Part shown: positions 31,915 through 44,149 of the stretch, one piece after another | Layout of the letters: the number at the start of each line of letters is the position of its first letter | How positions within the stretch are numbered: position 1 is the first letter of the stretch | Program-made: the position numbers and the translations under genes | Notes under the pieces: generated by a model | The model's input: the letters and a program-made list of their open reading frames with translations, nothing else | Told to the model about the DNA's origin: nothing | The model's database searches: none | Assembly (NCBI GenBank): GCA_949987705.1 | Contig: OX465282.1 | Coordinates: forward strand, 9,164,501-9,228,500 | Reading direction: 5' to 3' | Length of the DNA stretch: 64,000 bases | Source of the DNA: Thereva unica | Lineage: Eukaryota > Arthropoda > Insecta > Diptera > Therevidae

Positions 31915-32885
31915 CCAGTAGATTTAACAGATTATCGTCCTATCAGTATTCTTCCCTTTCTTGCCAAAGTCTTTGAGAAAATTCTCTTCGGTCAGATCAC
32001 GCGCTATATTGAATCTAATAATTTCCTTTCTAAACTACAATCTGTCTTCCATAAAAACCATAGCTGCGAAACTGCTGTATTGAAGGAAACTTCAGATCTT
32101 TGTTCAGTCCTCGATCAGGGTGATGTAGGATTACGTGTTCTTCTTGATTTCTCCAAAGCGTTTGACTCTGTAGTTCACTCGCGTTTGCTTTCCAAACTTA
32201 GGACATTCTATAATTTTTCTTCTTCTGCCTAATAGGTTACAGTGTGTTCGTCATAACGGGGTTGCGTCTTCATTCCTACCAGTATTATAGGGGTTCCACA
32301 AGGCTCAATTCTCGGTCCTCTCCTTTTCTCCCTGTATGTCAACGATGTTACCTCCGTCATTCAACGCTGCTCATTTCATCTATATGCTGATGATCTCCAG
32401 TTGTACACCTCGTGTCCTCCTAGTAAAATCAGATCTGCATCTTAAATCTTAATGATATTCTGTCCCAAATAAATGAGTGGAGTTCTTCCAATTTTCTCAA
32501 ATTAAATCCTAATAAGTCCAAAGCACTCATCCTTAAACGTCCCTATAGGTCCCTGGACAATATTCCAAATATCGTCCTTGATAATATTCCTCTTCCCTTT
32601 GCTGGATGTGTCAATAATCTCGGTATTATTATTAATGACCGACTATCCTGCTGCGATCATGTCTCACTTATACTCTCCAAGATCTATGGCACATTGCGTA
32701 ACCTTTGGCTCTATAGTAATCTCTTACCACAATCTATTCGTGCCAAGCTAGTTAAAACTCTCGTGGTGCCACAATTTCTTTATGGTGCCCTTTTTTACAT
32801 TTATTTTGATTCATCCTGTCGCCAACGTCTTAAGGTAGCATTTAATGAACATTTATTTACCATCGTATAAGGGACAAATGTACTG
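31915..32885 (+). pseudogene. Jockey-type LINE reverse transcriptase relic
   Basis: The reading DYRPISILPFLAKVFEKILF, SNNFLSKLQSVFHKNHSCET, LLDFSKAFDSVVHSRLLSKL (motif A with catalytic Asp) is in one frame. After stops it continues [20 protein letters not shown] and [13 protein letters not shown] (YADD), then NEWSSSNFLKLNPNKSKALI-type and SCRQRLKVAFNE remains. Both catalytic blocks are preserved. Frameshifts after 32215 and 32440 kill it. It is 5' truncated at about 31915 and belongs with 26312, 33765 and 49750-51430. Confidence 0.85.
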
Positions 32886-33764
32886 CATCATGTAGGTCCG
32901 GGTCAACTCTAGATGACACTAACAAAAATTTAGACGAAGTGGGATTTTCAATAACAATGGCTTCTGAAATGAGAGATCAAGAAGAAAATCCTATCGAAAT
33001 TGTGGAAAATTAAGAATTATTTTGTGGGAACATTGACCCACTACTCGCCAATTGCTTGACTGTACAACACTTTGCACAAAAACATAGCCGACTTGCATCA
33101 AATAATGCAAAACAATTTATTTATTTAGTTATCAGTTCATTTGGCGGGCGAGATTTCGGTTTTAACTTTTTTATTCCTTTGGACCTTTTAGATTTCTAGT
33201 CTGGCTTAGCTTCGCATTTCTTGTCTTTCAGCATCGAATGGTCTACTGCACGACCACATAAGGAATGATCAAACAGGCTGAAAATTTTGAGAATTTAGGC
33301 ATGGATATGTGAGTTACCAGCCGTCGCCCAACTGAGTACTAATCACGACCAAAGCTCCTTGACTTCCGTAATCGAACGAGAACCGACCTATTGAGTATGC
33401 TAAATAACTCCTTTCACGGTCACCAACATAACTGCCTGAAATATGAAGTGAGGCAATAAAAACTAAACCTTGGTATGAATAAAACTAAACTTTAAAGATA
33501 AAAAGCTTTTCGAATGCTTCAAGCAGATATTGGCGGACCCGACTAATACCCCTTTCTCTCCCTCATCTGATGACTTCAGCTTTCGTTGTGTGGACTGCCC
33601 GACGTGCCTAGCCTACTGTCCTATAAATCCTGTTAAATACATACAAAGCGACTAGTAGTGATAACATCTCGCTTAGATTTCTAAATATGCTCATTCTATG
33701 TCTGTTGACCATCTTAATTCCTGCTTCATAGTATTGGAAACTTGCTTTAATTACCCAATGCATA
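32886..33764. other. No gene recognised
   Basis: LINE 3' flank and AT-rich sequence. The short plus reading near 32915-33010 (SITMASEMRDQEENPIEIVE) is open for ~40 codons without a known relative. Confidence 0.3.
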
Positions 33765-34800
33765 TATCCTGCTTTTCCTTCTGGTTTTTGGCCTATCAGT
33801 ATTCTTCCATTTCTCGCAAAAGGTCTTGAAAAGCTGATAGCAACTGAAATCCTTGAGTAATGCGATCGACTTCGACTCATAAATGTGTGACAGCCTGGAT
33901 TTCTTAAGCATCGGAGCTGCGAAACTGCGCTCCCCAAAGTTACAACTGGTGTCCGAATCTCTCTTGACGTTCTCCTCGTTTGCTGCCTATTGCTGCTTGA
34001 CCTCTATAAAGCCTTTTATAGCGTCAATCACTCTCTGCTTTTGCCGAAATTCTCCTCTCGTGTCCATTTTTCTCCTTCTGCTATCAAAGTCTTGCGAAGC
34101 TTTTTAACGAACCGCTCTTAGAAAGTTATACTTGATGATTGTAGTTCCTCGTACCGCGAGGTTCTATTCTGGGTCCTCTATTATTCAGAATCTTTATCAA
34201 CGATCTTCCTTCGGTAGTAATAAATTCTAAGAGTCATATGTATGCGGATAATGTGCAACTTTATATCGCACTGCCCAATGAGCAAATTCCAAGATGTGTA
34301 CAGGAGTTTGCTGCTGATCTACGCTGTGTTTTTCCTGGTCTACTTCAAACTTACTTCAACTTAATTCTTCGAAGTCTCATTGTTACCGCTTTAAATGGGG
34401 AGGAGTTTTCTTGAATACCAAAATGACCTACTGCGATCATGTCAGTTCAATAATTCGTAAAACATACGGGCAACTGTTGAAACTTAGGTTTCGTTACGGT
34501 TTTCTCAGTAGGACTGTTCATATGTACTTAGTGAAGGCATTTACCTCTTCGAATGCATGTCTATTTTTCCTGCTCTTAACTGCTCCTGCGCCCGTAAACG
34601 ACTGTGTTCGTTTTGCCTTTAACGACTGTGTTCGTTTTGTTTCCAAGTTACACCGTTTTGACCATATCACGCCCTATTATAATTGTGTGCTCTCTTAGTG
34701 ACTACCGTGAGTATAGACTTCTGCGTCTGTTTCATGATATCGTCCAGCACCGCAAAACATCTTATCTCAATCATATCTTATCGTCATAAGTGACTAATTT
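33765..34800 (+). pseudogene. Jockey-type LINE RT relic, heavily decayed
   Basis: ISILPFLAKGLEKLIATEIL, PGFLKHRSCETA, LYKAFYSVNHSLLLPKFSS (motif A with the catalytic Asp changed), [32 protein letters not shown] (YADN instead of YADD), then YCDHVSSIIRKTYGQLLKL and DCVRFVSKLHRFDHITPYY. NDCVRF occurs twice in a row (about 34598-34640), a local 27-bp duplication. Both catalytic sites are altered. Confidence 0.8.
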
Positions 34801-36189
34801 TAAAGATATTGTCATTAACTAATTTGGATTACTATTGGGTTACCTTTGAGATTCGCCAAAAACTTGACTTCCAAAGCCTTAGATCATATCGTCCTGATCT
34901 ACCACCTGACAAGTTGCTTTGATCACAGTAGGGATATTCAAGAAATATTTAATTTTCAACCAAAAATCCCAAAAGGTTTAAATTTGTAAAAAAAGTAATG
35001 GCCCTCCTAGAAAAATGGTAAAAAATACAGGTCGTTACACCAGCTGATATTATCGCACCTCACTGTCGACGCATGAGTGAACTAGAGTAGGTAACTACGA
35101 GTAGATCGGGGAGCCGCAGACAGATAACGTGAAAATGAACCTTGTTTTGACTGTGGAATTTATTCGAATGACCGTGGACTGTGTTTGGCAGTTACACATT
35201 AAAAGCAGGTAACAAAGTAGCCATAACCTTCGCGATCAAGTGCCTCTTGGATCTACCTAAATTACCCCTCGCCTGCTTAATTGCTAAAGCAAATGGAAAA
35301 ACACAAATTAATGTTTAACAAAGACTGTGGTTGTGGATGATGCAAAAGATTCAAGTTATGCTGTAGTAGGTATCTCGTATAGTAGATCTACTATTTTATT
35401 CTTTCTGCAAAAAAATAGATTTTTATAGTAAAAATTCCTTTTTAAAAACCTATACAACATTAAGAACACTACAAAATCCAATCAAATGCACTTTAAAAAA
35501 CATATACCCATCAAGTGCTCCCTCAACATTACTCCGTATGTATTTTTCATATAATTCAACAGATTCATTTTTGTTGATTTGAACGAGAACTCGACTCTAG
35601 CCGTAACCCTTTGGCTCCTGTTTAAGTTCGCCGGGGTTGATTGTATTTGCATTCATGATTTCTCATCATATGTAAGTGCAGCTGCAGTCCGGGGCAGCAG
35701 TTAACGAAATGCACATTCCCGGCACGAGGGCTGCACAGATATAGAAAAAAAAGCGCTCTGACGTGGATGGAAACTTTATAGTGTGAAGGAATTGGATTTT
35801 AAATTGGTTCAAGTGAACTGTTTATTGTATCTATTCTAGATTAGCTGCTGTTGAGGAGAGTATGGAAGTTTGGTAAATTAGATACTTTATTTTTAAAGAG
35901 AGTAAGGGTGGAATTTTCGATTGTTGGATGGTGGAAGAAGATTGGTAAAGTATGGGGTTTCTGTGGGTTTCTAGACATTTTCAGCGCTATGCCATGATGA
36001 TTTTGTAGGCATGATTTTACAATTGCTTGACTACAGAGAACTTATCGGACCCCATTTACACGATTCAGTAAAGAATACCCCATTAAACTACTTCCGCTGT
36101 AAATACTTATACATTTTGGTGAGAGAATAAGAGGCGTGAAAGAATGAAGAGAAATTAATATCATGATGAGATGGTAGCAAGCACAACTT
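34801..36189. other. No gene recognised
   Basis: AT-rich, short frames only, no inverted-repeat element that I could delimit. Confidence 0.3.
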
Positions 36190-36551
36190 ACTCCTAGGCT
36201 ATCGAGACCAGTGATAGACTTTGCTGACCCCAGTCCATATTAACCAGTTTTATTCAATGTGGGTCCAATATAGGACTTGTAAATTACAGCCCGAATGGGT
36301 TGGCCACACCTTGCGATGCGAAAACGAAAATCTAGCCAAACCGGCCCTTGATTGGAATCCGCAAGGATTCCGCCGAGTCGGAAGACCTAGAACAACGTGG
36401 AGGAGAACCCTACTAGCAGAAGCCGCAACAACTGGGAGATCCTAGTCGGAGCTGATAGCTGTCGCGCAAAAGAGAGTCCGCTGAAGGGGAACTGTTTCCG
36501 CCCTATGTCCCATGAGGGATTAAAGGAGCGTTAAGAAGAAGAAGAAGAAAT
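36190..36551 (+). pseudogene. RTE-like LINE C-terminus with AAG-repeat tail
   Basis: The reading EWVGHTLRCENENLAKPALD then WNPQGFRRVGRPRTTWRRTL is the conserved C-terminal motif of RTE-type LINE pol (WxGHxLR, ALxWxPxGxRxxGRPxxTW). After a stop come RVR and ALCPMRD-type remains. It ends in AAGAAGAAGAAGAAG (about 36535-36549), the short tandem tail usual for this group. Confidence 0.8.
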
Positions 36552-36875
36552 TACAGCCCGAGCCGATCGCTGCATGGTGAAATCTCCAAGCATCAATAAA
36601 TACCATTAAGTGGTTTTCTCAATTTGCGATTTGAAATATATCAGCCGGGCTCGATAGTTTGAGGGTTAGGAACGACACGAAAACGAAATTCTAGCCAAAC
36701 AGGCGCTTGATTGGCATCTGTAAGGAACCAGCCGAGCCGAGTTGGAAAATCTAGAAAAACGAGGAAGAGAACCTTATTAACAGGGGCCGCAACAACTGGG
36801 AGATCCTGGTGCAACTGAGAACCGTCACGCAAAACATGTCTCACTAAGGATTACAGGAGGGGGAGCAGAAGGAGG
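36552..36875 (+). pseudogene. Second RTE-like LINE C-terminus, more decayed
   Basis: TTACAGCCCGAGC at 36550 repeats the word at 36280. The C-terminal block recurs at nucleotide level (AATTCTAGCCAAAC, CTTGATTGGCATCTG, CCGCAACAACTGGGAGATCC at 36788). AACAACTGGGAGATCCT is identical in both copies. There is no intact frame. A GGAGGGGGAGCAGAAGGAG end replaces the AAG tail. Confidence 0.65.
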
Positions 36876-36904
36876 CGTCCTACTACAATCACACAGGTCC
36901 CCGG

Positions 36905-37960
36905 TACGGCCTTACCCCTTTCCATGACTGACCTTCGAATGGCTCTTGATTGTGATGATATTGCATTTCTGGTGCCCCTCGACTTCAATAAGGCTTTTCA
37001 TAATACCAGTCATAAGCTTCTTGATACTAAACACAGCGATCTCCTTAATTCGGAATTACTTAAGAAATCATTGCTAAAATGTGTAGGCTCAAGTTTCTAT
37101 CTCTGATCCATCAAAAATTTCATGTGGGGTTCCACAGGGCTCCATTCTAGGGCCATTACTTTTCAGCATCTACATTAATGATATCTGTAACACTGTCAAG
37201 TATTGCAAAGCTCACATGTATGCGGATGATGTTCAGATTTATTTAAGTAGTCATCGCTGGCCTTGAGCGAATACATCAATGGCCGTTATCCCATCAGTTG
37301 CATATAATTGCCTCTAAGTCTAGCTGCATGACAATATACAGGAGGGATTAAGACACCTTTTATTACCACCAATTATTATCATGAAACCAACATTACCCTA
37401 TCAGCTACGAGTCAAGAACGAATTTGCGCCGCCTCTGGCTGTTCGCGTCCATTCTGCCTGCAGGTGCTCGTCAAAGCTAACCTTACTTCTTTCTCACTTT
37501 ACTTACGCTAGCTCAGTCTTTCCGCCATCTGATTCCTCGTGCCGGGTTAAACTTAACATGCCCTTAATTATTGTACCATGTTTGTATATAACGTTTGCAG
37601 ATTTTACCATATCTCTTTCAATCCTGGGGTGCACGCTCGAAGTATAATTTCTTCTCAAGAGAGCATAATTTATCTATAAACTTCAGCGCAATGAACCTTC
37701 GTCCTACCTACTTGAGTATCTTCATCGCGGTGGTACAGCAAGGAAAATACTTCTCATCCCGCCAAGACTCCATCACCTAGTTGTGCAAAGGTCCTTTTTC
37801 AAGTAAAACTACTTTAGGCATGCTTTAGCATAAAAAATCACGCTAACATACATTGAAAATTTGTCATATTTTTCGTATAACGCTAGGAAATGGGAAGGAC
37901 GGGGCGCAAGAGGCGAGCCTCGTTCACAAATACACTCTGCCTTACTGCATAGATCCTCAG
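36905..37960 (+). pseudogene. Jockey-type LINE RT and C-terminus relic
   Basis: DLRMALDCDDIAFLVPLDFN then KAFHNTSHKLLD carries motif A. After frame changes come [33 protein letters not shown] (YADD), then VKLTLLLSHFTYASSVFPPS, CTLEVYFLLREHN and VQRSFFK. The end region is shared with 19013-19215. Several indels are present; part of the post-YADD segment is deleted near 37265. Confidence 0.8.
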
Positions 37961-40900
37961 CGGGGAATTGAAGCGTTTTTGAACAGATTCTGAAGCGCTG
38001 AAAAGGAATGTCAACGCGTTTCTTATTCATATCCTAATTCCTTTCCTTTTAACACAGGCATGTCATCAGAGCGAAGCGCCTATATTTTGTTGGCCGAACG
38101 GTGCCTAGGCTCGAGTAAATTGGTGAACTGAACTTCTATCGTAGTTCTCATACAATTTTCATATATTCAACTAAGGTTAAAACATACCTCAGTTCGCCCA
38201 ACTGAACTCGAACTGAAGTTAAACGTAAAATCTCACTCAAAAGAGAGTAATCAACTGGAATAATGAAATGTCATTCCAGTAAGCTTTTAAATTTTTAACT
38301 CTTGGTGAAAAAGGAACAACCATTTCAAGCACGAACTGAACATGAACTGGACTTTAGCCGGTGACGTTATGTGGATTTAACTGAACATGATTGAGCTGAG
38401 ATAGGGAAAACCGGGGCTTTAGCCGGTACTCTAAGGCTATACACGGCTCTAATAACGCATCTTGTCGGTTTAAACGATTAATAGGGGTACCATAGTTCCA
38501 CTAAGATTAGGGCTTCACCTAGCGGACGACACACCTCCTTGTTCCGCCTGGAAGTCTGGCACCTCCGGCTTCAAAGCCCTTGTCAGCTGGTAAGCGCGGT
38601 TCACCATTTTCAGCTAACCCTGACGGTTGCCTCTGAACTCATACAACAGCTCAGAGCTTAAACTCGAGGTTAAGCGACACTTCCTCATGCATCCCTAGAC
38701 TTTCTTCAACCTATCATGCTTTTTTTCAAATTAAGCTTTCTATTAGGCGTTGAACGACGTTAATATAAAGGGTGACACCTGAGGTGACACTTTCACTTAT
38801 CCTTGACAACGTTCATGCTGCTAAAGCCTTTCAAAATCGATGTTCGAATGTGGCAAAATAATAGCAAAAGAAGACGGACAATTATTCAAATCGATTCGCT
38901 CCTGATGTGTCTTTAAACTGCAGAACTTTATACTTAAAATTGTTGGTATTTTTGGTTTCATTGTGAAAAAGATGCATTTGTCGCCACTGTGTAGCAAAAT
39001 TTGGCAATAAACTCTTGGTTTTTATTCAAGTGAACCACTCGGTCAATAGTACCTAATTGATGTCTTATTATGTTTTTTAGTGTATGGCCAACACTATTTT
39101 TTTTTATACTTGTATGCTTTTATCTTACCACAATAAAACCCTCTAGCCACTAAATACGATTTTTTCCGACTAAAGGCCATTCTAAAACACCAGTTTTAGG
39201 GGTAAAACCATTAAGTTGGCAACGCTGACTAGCACGTAGGCGGCAATATACTTAGGCACGGCCCTGTATATTGAGGTATATTATAATATATCAGGCGAGT
39301 AAAACTTTTAGGCTTCACCAAAAGAAAAAAAGAAACTAAAGAAAGCATATTTTTGAAAAATATACATTATCAAAACCAAAACAAATTGTGAAAAATCTGG
39401 GTAAAATATTCCAAAGCAAATATCACACCGCTAAGGAATTTAAATTAAGATAAGATAATCTGCTTAGTAAAGCAGTTATTACCAAAAAAAATGGAATTTA
39501 TATTATATTTAAAAAAAAATAATAATAAATATGTGTTTCAAAATTTCACTTGAGTTTTCTTCAAAATATCATAAATATTTTCATCGATCGAAAAAAACTA
39601 TATACACTTTAATAAAAGTAGTAACTGGACTTTAATCTTTCCTTTAATCCCAAATCCATGAACGTGTTTCTTTTTTTTATAACCAAGAAAAAAAACAAAT
39701 CCAAAGATTTTATAAACACCACCAACTTTCCTTATTATCACCTGCCACTTAACATACCCACAAAATATTAACCAAAGAAAAAAAAAGAACAACCTCCGAA
39801 TACTTAATAGGATTACCGCGCGCGTTTGTTATTCACGCATTATGAATTAATCTCGAAACACCTTAATCTCGGTGATAACAATCAACAGAACGCCGCTTAC
39901 CGTTTTATCCACACAATAATAATCCTCCATAATACAAAATCTCCATTGAAATTTCTACACACACATGTGGCACCACAAAAAGATGCCATATATTTTTTAA
40001 GCCCTTTAAACTCGATAATTTTTTTTTTTTTAGTTTTTGCTGTGATGATGTTGCTGGTTTGGTATCTTTTTGGAGAGTATATAGTAGTTTATTAATTGGA
40101 ATTGGGACTAAAAACGCTTCATCAGACACGAATTCGGACATAATCAAAACGTGTGTGTGTTTTATTTTAAGAAGGGAAAATTTAAATTTTACGCAACATT
40201 AATTCATTATGATTGTAGCTTCAACAAATAACCCAACAGCATCAACCAGTTCCGCAATATGCCATTGGAGAGCATGTGGATTGTGGATGGTATATATGGA
40301 GATGCATCCGCCATCTGAAAAGATCAGCAATCCCTTGTCTTGGCTGGCTGACTACTCTTCTTCCACTGACCCCAATTTTCTGTATGGCATTAATCTCAAT
40401 AAGAAGTTATGAGCACTTGACATTGGTGGTTGTTGCTGAGTCTTGTTGATAATAAAAAAATATTGCCGTATTAAAAGCGTGCTTTTTCACACCTTTAATA
40501 TTTTTGTTTTTTTTTTTTTGTAGCTGACCTCAAGTAAACTTTTTGTTATTTAAAATACAACAACAACGAAAAAAAGAGATTCCCATTAGTATCGTGGGCA
40601 GAAATACGATGAGCGTCAAGAGAGAAGAAAACTTGAAAGATCCGTTCACTTAGAGATTCCGAGGTGGAGAAGGTACCACCGAAACGATTCACCTGAAGAA
40701 TAGTGAAGTGTTCGTCTTGTGATGACTACATCGTCGAAATATCTTCAATTCTACTTTACCCACTAGTATGTAGCACCTCATGACGGTGACGGCTAACAAC
40801 ACTTCGTCTTGAACGAAGAAGTCAGTCCCCAATTTGTCTCACACGTTATAAACAGAGTGTTGTTGTGATTGTTATACCTTTTGAAATACCGTCAGGTACT

Positions 40901-42039
40901 TATCTCGCTCCTGTGTTATTTCAGTGACCTTTCTTCGTCTTCTTCTGCCCCACAAATCATTAGTCATGTTTTTGATTTTTTATTAATGAGATTTTTTTGA
41001 TGTTGTAGGTATGTTGCCGAAACAAGAATCTCAACATTTTCACACCCAAATTTAAAGTAATTGATCCCAATTAAAATTCCACCAAATTGAATCTGTCATC
41101 AGCACGTATTTTGTCTCTGACTACGCGCTAGACTACAATCTTGCTTGTCCCAACCAGAAAATATTCCGCCCCAGGAGAAATCTCTACTACTTAACCCATG
41201 AGTCCTCTTCTCTGCATAATGCATGTACTCATGTGTCCACATTAGACATTTATCCGCGATTTAAAATCCAAACAAACCGCGACTAACCTGAAATCATAAT
41301 TTTAGCATTAATTTATGGGCGATGTTGCTCTTGTACATAGTTGAAATCTGTCCAACTCTCTCGCAATCATTTATATACATAGAAAACGTCCAAAACGAAA
41401 TCCATGATTCCTATAAAGTTGCTATAGTAGCTTCCGTCCCGGAAAGTTGTTGGCCACTATACACTCGTGTGGAGGAGACGCCACGCCACGGCCACACCAC
41501 TTTTCGCATATTATAAATGTGCAAAATATTTTCTATGCTCGTTTTATGCTGTCGTCTTCTGGGTTTAAGAGATACCCGGCATTCCTTCAGGTTGGAACTT
41601 GTTGCCACTATTGGGTCTTTTGCGTTTTGCATCGCCCCGAATGACAGACGGCAGACGACCTGCAATGATTAATAGCGAAAGATTTTTGAAATTTTTAAGA
41701 TTTATGCTGCGGACATGAGCATAATTTTATGTGCGGAGGAAGGTGTGATTTGACAGACTATTTTTGGTACGAAATTAATTTATACCGATGCTACTGTAGG
41801 CTTTAATTTGCGGCTTCGTTTAGTGAGTGATAAATTGGGTGAAATTTTATGTTATTAGGTAGGCGGACGTGATTATGGGGTAAATGGGATTTATTTTATT
41901 TATTGCGGTAGGTGGTGACGATAGACAAGTCCAGATAGATACGACAAAAGTAATTGAAAGTTTTGTGTAACTTAAAAACAGCAACAATTGATTGAGGCAG
42001 GTAGGGGTTTGGCCAAGAAGCTGACCCCTGAAAGTTCAA
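37961..42039. other. Long stretch without recognisable gene
   Basis: 38060-38460 repeats GAACTGAA / TTCAGTTC-type words in both directions and may be a decayed foldback. 38460-39600 shows nothing. 39800-40440 has open but unrecognised short frames (89 codons at 39826, 67 codons at 40209). A T-run and TTTTGTAG at about 40522, followed by CAACAACAACGAAAA and a possible donor TCAG|GTACTT at 40891, could bound an untranslated exon, but support is weak. 41320-41670 has overlapping frames without motif. Confidence 0.3.
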
Positions 42040-42185
42040 GAACTGATTTAGGTCTGTCGCAAGACGGACCGGAAATTCGTCATCGGCTGTGATATAAATG
42101 CTCACCACTCGATTTGGTGGAGAACCGATGTAAACGAAAAGGTTGAGTGTCTTTTAGAATTTCTTGTTATGAATAACATTGAAAA
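42040..42185 (+). pseudogene. LINE endonuclease scrap (R1/I-type wording)
   Basis: RKTDRKFVIGCDINAHHSIW then WRTDVNEKVECLLEFLVMNN. The block D-NAHH--W----N-(R/K)GE-LLEFL is the catalytic His-containing region of APE-type endonucleases in R1/I-like LINEs. It is open for ~46 codons and then lost. A 90-codon frame after it (42218-42487) is not clearly LINE. Confidence 0.6.
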
Positions 42186-43094
42186 TAAGGTACCTTATCT
42201 AGCTAGTGTAATGTCGATTGCCGGAGTTATCCACTTATGAAGACGTCGTAATCACAGTTCCTGCACCGGATGAACGTACAATCACTCTGGGTGAAGAACT
42301 CAGAGATGATCAACTGGTCAACATTGGCTCAACCCACCGCAGCACCAGCAAATTAGCGGATTACAACAATAATTTTACCCTTTTATTGTGGTCTAGTCCG
42401 ACGGGTCGTTCAAGTCATGATACAATGCATAGCAGCAATCTTGATCTGACCCTTAGTGCTCCAAACTTCACGTCGAGTAATCTGTAGTCCCAAACAGTTT
42501 CAACGCCTTCAATCACCTTACCTTACCACCATATTCCATATTCAAAATCGGGTCCAATTGGTCACAGGAAGAATGGGACAATCGTCTGAAGAAATTAAAT
42601 GCAAACAAGGCGAAATCAACGAATAAAAAGAAAGTGGCGAAGCAATCTCAAAGTGCGTTAAAAAAATCTCCGGGAAACTTTCAGTACTTCGGTGTCTAAT
42701 AATAGAGTAACAGCTTACTTTCTCAGGGCCGCAACGGCAGAAACAGATGTAACCTGAGTTTACGACTTCTTCGCCAAGAACTTCTCAATCCCCATTACAA
42801 AATATGAGAGAAAAAACAAGAAAGCTGTGTGAACTTCAACCTGCTCATGCCGACTAAATATGAGTAGCTACTTCTAAACTGCGAATCTGACATCTTCAGG
42901 TGGAGAAATTTAACGATCAGCCGTTGGAAAAAACATGCAGCTGTCGCCAGCAGACGTGAAGGTGTAGCGAGAACGGATGTCCCCAGACGGAATACTCCTG
43001 CCATGAGACATCACAGCAGTAGAATCAACGCCGATCACGAAAGATCATCACATGTTTATCGACTTCAGAAGAGCCACGTTGTAGTGGAGAGATA
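42186..43094. other. No gene recognised
   Basis: The plus frame at 42218-42487 (89 codons) and the following sequence give no family match I can name. It may be decayed LINE. Confidence 0.25.
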
Positions 43095-43315
43095 TTAGAG
43101 ATCAGTGATCATCAAAACATTTTTAAATAATACTTTTCTAAATGAGGAGATATTGGGCCATAACTGTAAAATCATTCGATGCGATAAAGACTACGGCGCT
43201 ATCGGGCACTCGAGAGGAGGAGGTGTTCTTATAGTCATCAAAGACCATCTAAATAGGTCTCGAACCCGTCGAGGACGGAGGAACCTCTTGAGGAAATGGT
43301 CTAAGACGCTAGTCT
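43095..43315 (+). pseudogene. LINE endonuclease scrap (jockey/CR1-type wording)
   Basis: The plus reading KTFLNNTFLNEEILGHNCKI then IRCDKDYGAIGHSRGGGVLI and VIKDHL. ETWL----EE----I-R-DR----RGGGVLI is the N-terminal endonuclease block of jockey/CR1-type LINEs. After HLNRS the frame stays open but diverges. It abuts the large palindrome. Confidence 0.65.
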
Positions 43316-43442
43316 AGGGCCTTGAACTGCTCTGTCTCATCTCATGGTCCATCTTCAAGTCCCTTCAGTCATTTGGTCGGTATTACCTTCACAAACTAGG
43401 ACTGTCTCAGGAAACATAATCGATAACACAGGTCAACAATTT

Positions 43443-43945
43443 AAAATAAAAAAAAGAAAAAAAATTTTTTAAGAAACTCTTTTCTTTACCTTAATATATT
43501 GATCAGTTGTGAACACAAAATTAATATAAATACTAAAAAAATCGACTAAAAGATAAAAAATAAGAAGATTTTAAACAATATAAACTTTTAAATCAAAATG
43601 GAAAAAATCTCACACATTCCTTAAAGAAAAGCGTGGGGTGCGTTTCTATGAAACAAAATGCTCAATTAGTGAAAATTCGTAGCTATCTGAAATGTTAAAA
43701 TGTACTCACGGCCAGTCATGTTTTTTTTAAGTTCAGGTTGGTATGGGCGCCCCACGCTTTTCTTTAAGGAATGTGTGAGATTTTTTCCATTTTGATTTAA
43801 AAGTTTATATTGTTTAAAATCTTCTTATTTTTTATCTTTTAGTCGATTTTTTTAGTATTTATATTAATTTTGTGTTCACAACTGATCAATATATTAAGGT
43901 AAAGAAAAGAGTTTCTTAAAAAATTTTTTTTCTTTTTTTTATTTT
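43443..43945. repeat. Near-perfect 199-bp inverted repeat with 105-bp spacer
   Basis: The left arm 43443-43641 and right arm 43747-43945 are reverse complements over 199 bp with one difference seen (GGGTGC against GCGCCC at the inner edge). The arms are AT-rich (for example TATTGATCAGTTGTGAACAC / GTGTTCACAACTGATCAATA). The spacer is 43642-43746. Transcribed from either strand it would fold into one long hairpin. It is joined on the right to repeat R copy 2 through the word ACTTTTTAGTAAC. There is no coding. Confidence 0.95.
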
Positions 43946-44149
43946 TTACTTTTTAGTAACGAATAGCGTTAATTAATACATTACAATTTCCAAACTTTTA
44001 ATTAGATTATCATGTTAAATAAGGAAACTTTTTACATGATTTGTATTTGTTTCTTTACAACAGCTCGCGTATACTGGCTGGAGCAATAAAAACTAAAAAC
44101 TGGAAACATATTTTTTTGCATCTTTTTAAATCATATTTTTATTTGCTAT

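Noticed and set aside
33608..33937. 109-codon minus frame
   Set aside because: Partly the antisense of the LINE RT entry region at 33765; no independent support.
39826..40147. Membrane-like frames on both strands
   Set aside because: T/A-rich low-complexity; no start context, no relatives recognised.
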